DNA of 64,000 nt from Alphaproteobacteria bacterium (GTDB lineage: Bacteria; Pseudomonadota; Alphaproteobacteria; UBA2966): contig JABILA010000116.1 in assembly GCA_018654745.1 (NCBI GenBank), positions 1 to 64,000 of the forward strand, given 5' to 3'. The notes beneath the pieces were generated by a model, which saw only the letters and a program-made list of their open reading frames with translations, did not search any database and was not told where the DNA came from. Positions 34,205 through 42,760 of the stretch are shown piece after piece (positions within the stretch are counted from its first letter, which is position 1; every line of letters begins with the position of its first letter). A program made the translations under genes and the position numbers.

Positions 34205-35284
34205 ATGGCCGATATGAAACTTGAAGGTGTCTACAAATCCTACGGCGATGTAGAAGTTCTGCATGGCGTCGACATCGATATTACGGATGGTGAATTCGTT
34301 GTTTTTGTGGGGCCGTCGGGCTGCGGCAAATCAACCTTGTTGCGGATGATTGCCGGTCTGGAAGATATCAGTGGCGGCGACATCAGCATCAGTGGTGAAC
34401 GCGTCAACGACAAACCTCCGGCTGATCGCGGCATCGCCATGGTGTTCCAGTCCTACGCCCTGTATCCGCATATGTCGGTGCGCAAGAATATGGCTTTCGG
34501 GCTGTCCATTGCCAAATTGGGCAAGGCCGAAATCAAGACCAGGGTGGACGCGGCGGCGGAGAAACTGCAGCTGACAGAACTGTTGCATCGCCGCCCGGCG
34601 CAACTTTCCGGTGGTCAGCGCCAGCGTGTAGCTATTGGCCGTGCCATCGTGCGCGAACCCCAGGTCTTTTTGTTTGATGAGCCGCTGTCGAACCTGGATG
34701 CGGCTTTACGCGTTAATACCCGCCTCGAAATCGCCAAGCTGCATCAGGATTTGCAAAATACAGTGATCTATGTGACCCACGATCAGGTCGAAGCCATGAC
34801 CCTGGCCGACAAGATCGTGGTCATGAATGGTGGCAATGTCGAACAAATCGGCTCGCCCATGGATCTTTACCATCGTCCGGCCAACCTGTTCGTGGCAGGC
34901 TTTATTGGCTCCCCCAAAATGAATTTTTTACCGGGTACCGTGGTATCTGTTGACGGCAGCTCAATCGCCGTCCAGGTAGCAGGTAGTCTCAGTGGTACAG
35001 TCACTTTTGACCGCCCCGGCAACAGCTGTTCATCCGGTGACAGTATTACCCTCGGTGTGCGTCCCGAACACCTCACGGCCGCTGGCAATGAGCTTTCCGG
35101 TGCCGTGGAAGTTGTCGAACGCCTCGGCGATGTCAGCTACATCTACCTGAATTTGGCAGATGGCGAACGCCTGGTGATCGCAGAATCCGGCACAACCGAA
35201 GTGGCACCCGGCGAAAAAATCGGCTGCAACCTTGATCCTGCCAGCCTGCATCTGTTTGACGCCGATGGGAAAGTCGTTAATTAG
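34205..35284 (+). CDS. sugar ABC transporter ATPase (UgpC/MsmK type)
   Basis: A 359-residue ABC ATPase: Walker A GPSGCGKST, Q-loop in VFQSYALYPHMSV, signature LSGGQRQRV, Walker B VFLFDEPLSNLD, H-loop in YVTHDQVEAM. A C-terminal TOBE-type region with GVRPEHL follows. It energises sugar import with the two permeases. Ends by overlapping the convergent FAA hydrolase gene by four bases. Confidence 0.95.
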   Translation: MADMKLEGVYKSYGDVEVLHGVDIDITDGEFVVFVGPSGCGKSTLLRMIAGLEDISGGDISISGERVNDKPPADRGIAMVFQSYALYPHMSVRKNMAFGLSIAKLGKAEIKTRVDAAAEKLQLTELLHRRPAQLSGGQRQRVAIGRAIVREPQVFLFDEPLSNLDAALRVNTRLEIAKLHQDLQNTVIYVTHDQVEAMTLADKIVVMNGGNVEQIGSPMDLYHRPANLFVAGFIGSPKMNFLPGTVVSVDGSSIAVQVAGSLSGTVTFDRPGNSCSSGDSITLGVRPEHLTAAGNELSGAVEVVERLGDVSYIYLNLADGERLVIAESGTTEVAPGEKIGCNLDPASLHLFDADGKVVN

Positions 35285-35967
35285 ACCACTGTAATTTCGA
35301 TTTCCCCGATGCCTTCAATGGTGCCGTGCAATTTGTCGCCTTTGACCACGGGGCCGACGCCTGCCGGAGTGCCGGTGTAGATCAGGTCACCGGGGGCCAG
35401 GGTAAACAGGCTGGACAGGTAGGAAATACTTTCGGCTACATTCCAGATCAACTGGTTCAGGTCACCGTCCTGACGGGTCTCCCCATTGACCTCAAGCCAG
35501 AGCCTGCCGGAGGCGGGGTGACCAATACCCGAGGCTGGATTGATCGCTGAGCAGGGTGCTGAATATTCGAAGGATTTGCCGATTTCCCAGGGGCGTCCGG
35601 CCTTTTTCATTTCGCCTTGCAAGTCTCGTCGGGTCATATCAAGACCGGCGGCATAACCAAAAATGCAATCCAGTGCAGCGTCCTCAGAGATATTGTCACC
35701 ACCCGATTTCAGGGCCACCACCAGTTCCATTTCATGATGCACGTCATTTGATTTGGACGGGTAAGGAAAATCTCCGCCACAAGGCATCAGATTGTCCGGG
35801 CTCTTCATGAAGAAAAAGGGTTCCTCCCGGTCCGGATCGTGGCCCATCTCACGGGCATGGTCAGCGTAATTGCGGCCCACACAATAGATGCGGTGGACAG
35901 GGAATTCATCGTCGCTGCCGACCACGGGCAGGGTGGCCTGGGCGGGTGCCGGAATGACATATGCCAT
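35281..35967 (-). CDS. fumarylacetoacetate hydrolase family protein
   Basis: A 228-residue metal-dependent hydrolase or isomerase of the FAA family: IYCVGRNYADHAREMG, FFMKSPDNL, HHEMELVVAL (metal-binding Glu) and a C-terminal GDLIYTGTPAGVGP. Relatives act on fumarylpyruvate, acylpyruvates or oxaloacetate. No aromatic ring-cleavage genes are adjacent, so the substrate is open. Single gene, converging on the ABC ATPase. Confidence 0.9.
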   Translation of the reverse strand: MAYVIPAPAQATLPVVGSDDEFPVHRIYCVGRNYADHAREMGHDPDREEPFFFMKSPDNLMPCGGDFPYPSKSNDVHHEMELVVALKSGGDNISEDAALDCIFGYAAGLDMTRRDLQGEMKKAGRPWEIGKSFEYSAPCSAINPASGIGHPASGRLWLEVNGETRQDGDLNQLIWNVAESISYLSSLFTLAPGDLIYTGTPAGVGPVVKGDKLHGTIEGIGEIEITVV

Positions 35968-36095
35968 CTTGGAAAATCCTTGTTCTGGATGTAATTGCAG
36001 GACAACCGGATGTCGACGGTGCGATCCCGGGAAGTTTCAGTTGTCAGATATAATGATGAAACCCGTCACCGGCATCAATGTGTGATGAAGATAAA

Positions 36096-37436
36096 TTATT
36101 CTTCGGGTGCTCTGGGCAAATAAAGTGTAATCGTGGTGCCTTCGCCAACGGCGCTGTCAATTTCCACATGGCCTTTCAGCTGTTTTGCAAATCCGTATGC
36201 CATGCTGAGGCCGAGGCCGCTTCCTTCGCCAACGCCCTTTGTTGTGAAAAAGGGTTCAAAGACCCTTTGCTGAACTTCGGGCGTCATACCAACGCCTGAA
36301 TCCCGGACGGATATCCCGATGTAATCACCGGGGGCGATATCTTCAGGCAGGGGTGCGAGGTCGTCGTCTGCGGAGAAATTGCAACTACTGAAAACCAGCG
36401 TTCCGCCCTTCGGCATGGCATCCCGCGCATTAATCGCCAGATTTATCATGGCATTTTCAAACTGGTGAGGGTCAATCAGTCCGGGCCACAGACCTTTTTC
36501 GGCTTCAATCGTCAACTCGATCGTTTCCCCCAGGGTGCGCCGAAGCATGTCTTCAAGTCCACCAATCAATTCGGCGATATCAGCCCTGACAAGCAACAGT
36601 GCCTGTTGTCTGGAAAAGGCCAGCAGCCGGTCTGTCAGCGATGCGGCCCTTTCCGCAGATTTTGAAATGGCCGCTAAATAGCGTTCAGCTTCGCCGTCTC
36701 CGGCGACTTTTTCCTCAAGCAATTCTGCATTGCCAATCATCACGGCCAGCAGGTTGTTGAAATCATGGGCAATGCCGCCGGTTAACTGACCAACGGCTTC
36801 CAGTTTTTGCGCCTGACGAAGTTGATCCTCCAGACTTTTTCGATCTGTTATATCGCGGGCAATGCTGAGAAAACCCGGGGAGTCGTTTTGGTCATCATGA
36901 TAATACTGGATGCGCCATTGCATATGACGCCAGCTGCCATCTTTGTGGAGTTGTCGGTTTTCAAAACTGACACCAGGTTCCTTGCGCTCCAACCAGCTCT
37001 GGAATGCACGGGTCGTGGTATCGCGATCTTCAGGATGGATAAAGTCGAAAGCAGATTTCCCGAGGCATTCCTCGGGCGAAAGGCCAAAGACAGTCTTTGC
37101 CATTTGATTGACGAAGGTGAAATTGCCGGCACTGTCGACCACACTGATCAGGTCAGTTGTACCCTCGATAATTTCCTTGTACCGGGCCTCGCTTTCGAGC
37201 AACTGGTTTTCGGCCGCCTGTTTTTGCTGTTTCCGAATTTTGTTGCGCTGCAACAGCCATGTTATGCCAGCAGCAGTTACGCCGCCAAGAACTGTGGGCA
37301 GCATCAACGTAAAAATGGTGACATTCTCATAGCCGCCGATAGCGCCCTGGTTGATCACAGCCAGGCCGCCGACCACAACACTGCCGCACAGGAACATACC
37401 AAAAAGAAAAAACCACTTGTTTACATTTGAAACCAT
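36096..37436 (-). CDS. membrane sensor histidine kinase with PAS domain
   Basis: A 446-residue kinase: two N-terminal helices (FLFGMFLCGSVVVGG and a second one), PAS domain (about residues 85-195, LISVVDSAGNFTFVNQMAK), then a His-kinase core with the H-box AHDFNNLLAVMIGNAELL, N-box LAINARDAMPKGG and G-box GEGSGLGLSMAYGF. Start ATG 37436 is preferred over a TTG further upstream. No response regulator is adjacent, so its partner is unknown; the lack of a receiver also makes it not a hybrid. Confidence 0.9.
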   Translation of the reverse strand: MVSNVNKWFFLFGMFLCGSVVVGGLAVINQGAIGGYENVTIFTLMLPTVLGGVTAAGITWLLQRNKIRKQQKQAAENQLLESEARYKEIIEGTTDLISVVDSAGNFTFVNQMAKTVFGLSPEECLGKSAFDFIHPEDRDTTTRAFQSWLERKEPGVSFENRQLHKDGSWRHMQWRIQYYHDDQNDSPGFLSIARDITDRKSLEDQLRQAQKLEAVGQLTGGIAHDFNNLLAVMIGNAELLEEKVAGDGEAERYLAAISKSAERAASLTDRLLAFSRQQALLLVRADIAELIGGLEDMLRRTLGETIELTIEAEKGLWPGLIDPHQFENAMINLAINARDAMPKGGTLVFSSCNFSADDDLAPLPEDIAPGDYIGISVRDSGVGMTPEVQQRVFEPFFTTKGVGEGSGLGLSMAYGFAKQLKGHVEIDSAVGEGTTITLYLPRAPEE

Positions 37437-37591
37437 CAACAAATCCGTCAAACCTTACAGGGTAGAATTTTCGGAACTTGAAGATAATATACAATCAATA
37501 TTGGTCCTGCTGATACCAATAAGATGGCCTCACTCAACACAATAGATTGATGAGATCAACTAAAGCGAAATTGAAAATAAAGAATATTCTA

Positions 37592-38566
37592 TTAATGGTA
37601 AGCTGGTTTTAACAGCAAATCGTTGCGATCCATCGTAAGAACTGCAAAGCGGAAGTAATCTTCATTGCGCAGCACAGTCAGGGGAACTTCCACGCCAGCT
37701 TCGCCCTGTCGCCAGACAGCACGGAAAAAATCGACCAGCCCGTTCACGGGTTCTCCCGCGACATCGACAATGATGTCACCGCTTTCAATGCCCGCGAGGT
37801 CAGCAGGACCGTTTTCGGCCACGCCCATGATGACAGCGTGTTGACTGGCCTCGTTCGCAAACAACCCCATCCACGGACGCGGCGGTTGCTGGACCCGGCC
37901 AAATTTGGTCAATTCCTCAAGGATCGGCTCAAGCAACTCGATGGGAATTGCCATATTGCCTTCTCGCGGTGTGCCGGTTTCGACATCCTGGATATACAGC
38001 GATCCCAGGCCCTGTAACTTGCCGTTTTGTCCAATCACAGCAGCACCGCCCCAATGGGGATAAGCCGGCGTCGTAAACAACGCCATGTCGAGGACATATT
38101 CCCAGTATCCGGCAAACTCCCGCTTGTCTGTCATGATCGCATCAAGGGCTTTTCGGCGTCCGCCATGTCCCGCGAATATGACCGGTTCGCCAACCCTGGT
38201 GTCTGAACTGTTGCCACGCTCCAGCGCTGGTACACCCAGTTGTCCCATGGCTTGCAACAGGCCAAAGCCCGAGGTCTGGTCATAGGCCAGCACGTCCGCT
38301 TGGACGACTTTTCCGGTATGGGTGGTCAGCCAGATTTCTGTGGCTTCGGTAATCAGGTATCCGATAGTCAGGACCAGACCCTTGTCGCTGATCACAACAC
38401 CATTGCCCTGACGTTCTTCACCCAGAATACCTGCTGTATAGGCGTCCGACGGGATGCGCGAATGGACAGCCACAACCGCAGACAAGGCGCGGTCGAGGTC
38501 GAAGGTGTATTTGGCGGGGTCAGGTTGGGCTGCCGCCGGGATTTCCCAGTTTGGTATTTCGCTCAT
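37592..38566 (-). CDS. HtrA/DegP-like protein lacking the catalytic triad (pseudoprotease) with PDZ domain
   Basis: A 324-residue cytoplasmic protein with trypsin-like fold and C-terminal PDZ (GVAENGPADLAGIESGDIIVD). In HtrA proteins the His lies in an LTNAHV segment; here it is VLTIGYLI. The Ser lies in GNSGGP; here it is PHWGGAAV. The Asp may survive in YDQTSGFGLL. So His and Ser are replaced, which predicts no peptidase activity. No signal peptide is present. It may be a scaffold or regulator. Confidence 0.8.
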   Translation of the reverse strand: MSEIPNWEIPAAAQPDPAKYTFDLDRALSAVVAVHSRIPSDAYTAGILGEERQGNGVVISDKGLVLTIGYLITEATEIWLTTHTGKVVQADVLAYDQTSGFGLLQAMGQLGVPALERGNSSDTRVGEPVIFAGHGGRRKALDAIMTDKREFAGYWEYVLDMALFTTPAYPHWGGAAVIGQNGKLQGLGSLYIQDVETGTPREGNMAIPIELLEPILEELTKFGRVQQPPRPWMGLFANEASQHAVIMGVAENGPADLAGIESGDIIVDVAGEPVNGLVDFFRAVWRQGEAGVEVPLTVLRNEDYFRFAVLTMDRNDLLLKPAYH

Positions 38567-38678
38567 ATGCTCGTTAACGTTTCATCGCGACACTGATTGT
38601 TGAGGGGCAATGGTTAAGGGGAAAAGTCGCTTCGACAGTTATGTATGACTTTTGCACCAAAATTGCCAGTTCTCTATG

Positions 38679-39380
38679 TCACCAGTTCTCAATGTGCGGG
38701 CGCAGATCAATCTCAAACGTCCAGGCAGAACGTTTCTGATTGGCAACAACCCAATAGGTATCGGCTATGTCGTCGGCATTCAAACGCGATTCAATCGGTT
38801 TGTCTGGTTGGCGGTCGCGGGTGCGCGGGTTATCAATTCCGCCGTCGATGATGGCATAAAATACATGCACGCCTTTTGGCCCCAGATCACGCGCCAGCGA
38901 TTGGCTCAGGCTTCGTTGTGCAGCCTTGGCTGCGGCAAATCCGGTTGTCAGCGGCTTGCCTCGCAAGCTGGCCGTCGCCCCTGTGACCCCGATCAGGCCT
39001 TTGCCAGCATCGACCATGTCGGGTGCCAGAACCTTGGCCCAGAGAAACAGGCCCATGGCATTGATCTGCCAGCTAAAGGCAAAATCATCTTCAGATATTT
39101 CGTCGATGGTTCCCCGTACGCCGCCGCCAGCGTTGTAGAGCAGGACTTCTGGCCTACCCATATCTTCACGAATCCTGGCAATGGTACTTTCAGTTTGCGC
39201 ACGATCTGTGGCGTCGCAAGAAAGCGCCACCGCATCATCCACCCCGGTGCAAATGGATTCTGCGTTCTTGATGTCTCGAGAGATTGCCGCCACGGCATAG
39301 CCCTCAGCAGAAAATCTTCGGACCAGGGCTCCACCAAGACCGGGGCCTACACCGACAACAACAGCGACTGGTTTTTGCAT
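38679..39380 (-). CDS. atypical SDR-family oxidoreductase
   Basis: A 233-residue SDR: N-terminal VVVGVGPGLGGALV (Gly-rich motif), NAGGG, and VTGATASLRG, but the usual YxxxK motif reads FAAAKAAQR, with Phe in place of catalytic Tyr. Such members may be reductases of altered mechanism or non-catalytic. It follows the acyl-CoA ligase gene by 24 nt on the same strand, so it may act on acyl-CoA or fatty-acid-derived substrates. Confidence 0.83.
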   Translation of the reverse strand: MQKPVAVVVGVGPGLGGALVRRFSAEGYAVAAISRDIKNAESICTGVDDAVALSCDATDRAQTESTIARIREDMGRPEVLLYNAGGGVRGTIDEISEDDFAFSWQINAMGLFLWAKVLAPDMVDAGKGLIGVTGATASLRGKPLTTGFAAAKAAQRSLSQSLARDLGPKGVHVFYAIIDGGIDNPRTRDRQPDKPIESRLNADDIADTYWVVANQKRSAWTFEIDLRPHIENW

Positions 39381-39404
39381 GATCTTATGTTCCTTTCCGG
39401 CTCC

Positions 39405-40997
39405 TCAGGATTCCCGCAAGGCACGCTTGACGATCTTGCCATTGGCATTGCGCGGTAAAGGTTCGCCAGACAAGGTCACAAAATCCGGTATTTTATAATC
39501 CGCCAGGCGTTCACCGCACCAGGCTTTGACATCTTCTTCCCGTAAGGCATCATCCCGGACACAGACATGGACATGGGTCTTTTCGCCTAACACCGGGTCA
39601 GCGACGCCAATTACGGCACTTTCTACGACACCTTCGTGAAGGGACAGGGCATTTTCGATCTCGGCGCTGTAGATATTATAGCCACCACGATTGATCATAT
39701 CTTTTTTGCGATCAAAAATTCTGAGATACCCCCTGGTGTCCAGTGATCCAATATCGCCGGACTTCCAGTACCCGCCTGAGAATTCGCGCGCTGTGGCTTC
39801 TTCGTTTTGCCAGTATCCGGGCACGACCATGGGGCCGCCAATCCAGATTTCTCCGGGCTTGCCAGGGGCTACCGGCACGCCATTGTCGTCCATCACCAGG
39901 ACATAACCGCAAGGCACGACCTGGCCGACGCTGTCCGGGTGTTCAGGCCCATGCCCCGGTGGCATCAGCGCGGTGGGTGAGGTGGTTTCTGTGGCACCAT
40001 AGGTGTTGGTCAGGACAAGCCCCGGTACCGCCTCTGCCAGCCGGTGGATGGTATCTTCCGGCATCGGCGCACCACCAAAGCCGCCTATACGCCAGGCGCT
40101 CAGATCATAATTAGCGAAATCAGCGCGCAGCAAACAAAGATTATACATGGCCGGCACCATGATCAGGGCCGTCACTTTTTCGGCAGCCGCCAGAGCCAGA
40201 AATTCTTTCGCGTCAAATGCCCGCATCATGACGATACAGCCACCAAGACCCAGCATCGTGTGAATGATGGCGACAAGACCGGTGACATGGCTGGCCGGGA
40301 CAGCCAGCAAACTGCGCTCTTTTTCACCAAGTTCGAAACAGGTATCAAAATGCATGACCGAATGCACGATATTCACATGGGTCAGCATCGCCCCTTTTGG
40401 CCTGCCCGTGGTACCAGACGTATAAAGAATGACCGCTGTATCTTCTTCGTTGAATTCGATTTCCGGTACCGGCACGTCTACGGACGTCATCAATTCCGCA
40501 AAGGGCCGGGCCAGACTTGTCTCTCCACCAATGGAGAAACGATGCTGCAGGGATGTCAGGGCGTCCGCGTTTGGCAAGCGGGGCTCAAGGTCCGCTTCAT
40601 GCACCAGCACCTTTGCGCCGCAGTGATTGAGAATATATTCAAGCTCTGGTGTTTGCTCGCGAATGTTGACGGGCACGGTAATGACTCCCAGGCGCGCCGC
40701 CGCCTGGGCCACGATCACAAACTCGGCCCGGTTCGCCAGTAACAACGCCAGCCGGTCGCCCTGTTCCAGTCCAAGATTCCTGAGATTGGCGGCAACCTTG
40801 TTAACGGCCTCATCCAGGGCCGCATAGCTCATCCGCCGGTCGCCATCGACAATTGCCTCGGCCTTCGGATCGTTGGCGGCACTCCCGCGCAGCAATTGAT
40901 CAACATTGCCAGGACGGGACGCAAAACAATTCAGCCGCCGATCCCCGAACCGGGTTTCTTCAGCAATCTCATATCGAACGGGCAGAGGCCAGGGCAT
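39405..40997 (-). CDS. acyl-CoA synthetase (AMP-forming)
   Basis: A 530-residue ANL-superfamily enzyme: AVILYTSGTTGRPKGAM (P-loop), LTNTYGATETTS, and the C-terminal SGDIGSLDTRGYLRIFDRKK with a YSAEIENAL segment. It makes acyl-CoA from a carboxylate with ATP. Chain length or aromatic specificity cannot be read. It is preceded by a rhodanese gene (41108-41470) and a hairpin; the gap makes cotranscription with that gene uncertain. Confidence 0.92.
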   Translation of the reverse strand: MPWPLPVRYEIAEETRFGDRRLNCFASRPGNVDQLLRGSAANDPKAEAIVDGDRRMSYAALDEAVNKVAANLRNLGLEQGDRLALLLANRAEFVIVAQAAARLGVITVPVNIREQTPELEYILNHCGAKVLVHEADLEPRLPNADALTSLQHRFSIGGETSLARPFAELMTSVDVPVPEIEFNEEDTAVILYTSGTTGRPKGAMLTHVNIVHSVMHFDTCFELGEKERSLLAVPASHVTGLVAIIHTMLGLGGCIVMMRAFDAKEFLALAAAEKVTALIMVPAMYNLCLLRADFANYDLSAWRIGGFGGAPMPEDTIHRLAEAVPGLVLTNTYGATETTSPTALMPPGHGPEHPDSVGQVVPCGYVLVMDDNGVPVAPGKPGEIWIGGPMVVPGYWQNEEATAREFSGGYWKSGDIGSLDTRGYLRIFDRKKDMINRGGYNIYSAEIENALSLHEGVVESAVIGVADPVLGEKTHVHVCVRDDALREEDVKAWCGERLADYKIPDFVTLSGEPLPRNANGKIVKRALRES

Positions 40998-41061
40998 TTT
41001 GTTATTTCCGGGGAATGGTTCGTTGGCTATCTCAAATGGTGCGAAATCATATTATTCGAAG

Positions 41062-41101
41062 CTTCACCCTCTCCTTCCCCATGAGGAAGGAGAGGGTGAA
41101 G
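41062..41101. repeat. perfect 17-bp palindromic hairpin
   Basis: Arms CTTCACCCTCTCCTTCC (41062-41078) and GGAAGGAGAGGGTGAAG (41085-41101) with a six-base loop CCATGA. It lies between the rhodanese gene and the acyl-CoA ligase gene. There is no T-run in either direction, so it is not an ordinary intrinsic terminator. It could be a dispersed palindromic repeat; I found only one copy in the window. Confidence 0.8.
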
Positions 41102-41107
41102 TTGGCA

Positions 41108-41470
41108 TCAAATCATATAATCATGGGTCTCAAAGCGGGTGCCTTCGAGGTCGAGGTCAGCTTCGCGCCAGGCATCAACGCCACCGGCAATATTCGTCAG
41201 GTTGGTGAAACCGGCCTTGGCGAGTTGTTTGCAGGCAGCGGCCGAGCGTTTACCGACGCCGCAGATGAACAGCATCTTCTTTTCAGTGATTTTCGGAAAC
41301 AGATCGGGATCGAGAAAGGACAGAGGGTGGAGCAGGGAGCCGGGCACATGTTCGACTTCATATTCCAGAGGCTCGCGCACATCAATCAGCAAGGCATCGC
41401 CGCTTTCCAGCAAGTCGTTTGCTGTCTGAACGTCGATTTCCTCAAAGCCCTTGTTTTCCGCTTCGGTCAT
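41108..41470 (-). CDS. rhodanese-like domain protein
   Basis: A 120-residue single-domain rhodanese: LLIDVREPLEYEVEHVPGS and the active-site loop FICGVGKRS with catalytic Cys, then IAGGVDAWRE. It would transfer sulfane sulfur to cyanide or, more likely in vivo, to protein acceptors. Cytoplasmic; start MTEAENKG. Its partner is not evident from the context. Confidence 0.9.
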   Translation of the reverse strand: MTEAENKGFEEIDVQTANDLLESGDALLIDVREPLEYEVEHVPGSLLHPLSFLDPDLFPKITEKKMLFICGVGKRSAAACKQLAKAGFTNLTNIAGGVDAWREADLDLEGTRFETHDYMI

Positions 41471-41725
41471 GCACGCAACTCACACTTCACAGGTTCTCTA
41501 ATCCGGTAAATCCCGGTTCGAACAGAACAACTCTCGCCATTTTATCTGGCACCTGCCACAGGTTACAGGAAATGCAGCGCTTAAGCCAAAGCCGGAAACA
41601 ATCTAATTCTCAAACGCATAAAATTTATTGCCAACGAACTTATGTGCTGGACGGAAGTCATGATAGCCTTTTCGACAGGTAAATGCATGTGCGCAGATTG
41701 CATGACAATTAGCAGGGGTAAGGAA

Positions 41726-42739
41726 ATGGCAAAACGCTGGGTAAATCGTCCGGAAGGGTCGAACTGGGGTGATTTCGGAGATGATGACCAGTTGGGGCGC
41801 ATTAACCTGTTAACGCCTGAGCGTGTGCGCCAGGCCGGTGCAGAGATTCAGACCGGACGCAACTTCTGCCTCAGCTTGCCGCTGGATTTCCCCGGGGGAA
41901 ATTTTCTGAATGTCCGTCGTTTTCCACCAAGTCTCAGCCCCACTGAATTGGATGGCGAGCAGTGGATGAACATGTCCATGAACACCGTCATCAAAAATGC
42001 CACGGATGTAATATGTGATGATCAGGTGCTCATTTGTCTGCAATATTCCACCCAGTGGGATAGCCTGGCCCATGTCGGCAGTCACTTTGATGCCGACGGC
42101 GACGGGGTCGACGAAAAGGTTTTTTACAATGGATACCGGGCCGGAGAAGATATTCTGGGGCCGGAAGATCATGTCCAACCCGGTGCCCTGAAACTTTCCA
42201 TCGACAACTTTGCCGCCCGACCGATCCAGGGGCGTGGTGTATTGGTTGATCTGTTCCGCCACTATGGGCGCGAACGCAAAGCAGTGAACTATGATGATCT
42301 GATGGGCATTCTTGAAGCGGATGGTATCGTCATCGAAGAAGGCGATATCCTGTTGCTGCGCACCGGGTTTTCGGAACTGATCCTCGAAATGGACCATCAC
42401 CCGGACAAGGCCGTGCTGGATAAATCCTGTGCCGCCCTCGACGGACAGGATGACCGGCTGTTGCAATGGATAACTGATTCCGGCATCGCCGCTATTTGTG
42501 CTGATAATTACGCGGTGGAGAATTTTCTGGGTAAGGGCAGCGAGACACCTTGCTCGGCCCTGCCGCTGCATCAGCATTGCCTGTTCAAACTTGGTTTGCC
42601 CCTGGCGGAACTCTGGTATTTTGCCGAGCTGGCAGAATGGATGGCGGAAAATAATCGCTACCGCTGTTTCCTGACAGCACCGCCTTTGCGCCTGCCCAAA
42701 GCCGTAGGCTCACCCGCCACGCCGGTGGCAACTGTTTAA
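41726..42739 (+). CDS. cyclase-family (PF04199-type) hydrolase
   Basis: A 337-residue metal-dependent hydrolase related to kynurenine formamidase and AhdA-type cyclases. Start ATG 41726 after AAGGA; longer upstream frames add unrelated residues. The family metal motif reads SLAHVGSHFDADGDG, a variation of HxGTHxDxPxH. Other parts, GVLVDLFRHYG and LLRTGFSELILEMD, fit. It probably acts on an aromatic or amide compound; it is followed by a feruloyl-CoA-synthase-like gene. Confidence 0.8.
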   Translation: MAKRWVNRPEGSNWGDFGDDDQLGRINLLTPERVRQAGAEIQTGRNFCLSLPLDFPGGNFLNVRRFPPSLSPTELDGEQWMNMSMNTVIKNATDVICDDQVLICLQYSTQWDSLAHVGSHFDADGDGVDEKVFYNGYRAGEDILGPEDHVQPGALKLSIDNFAARPIQGRGVLVDLFRHYGRERKAVNYDDLMGILEADGIVIEEGDILLLRTGFSELILEMDHHPDKAVLDKSCAALDGQDDRLLQWITDSGIAAICADNYAVENFLGKGSETPCSALPLHQHCLFKLGLPLAELWYFAELAEWMAENNRYRCFLTAPPLRLPKAVGSPATPVATV

Positions 42740-42760
42740 CCCTTGAATGACGAGAAGACG

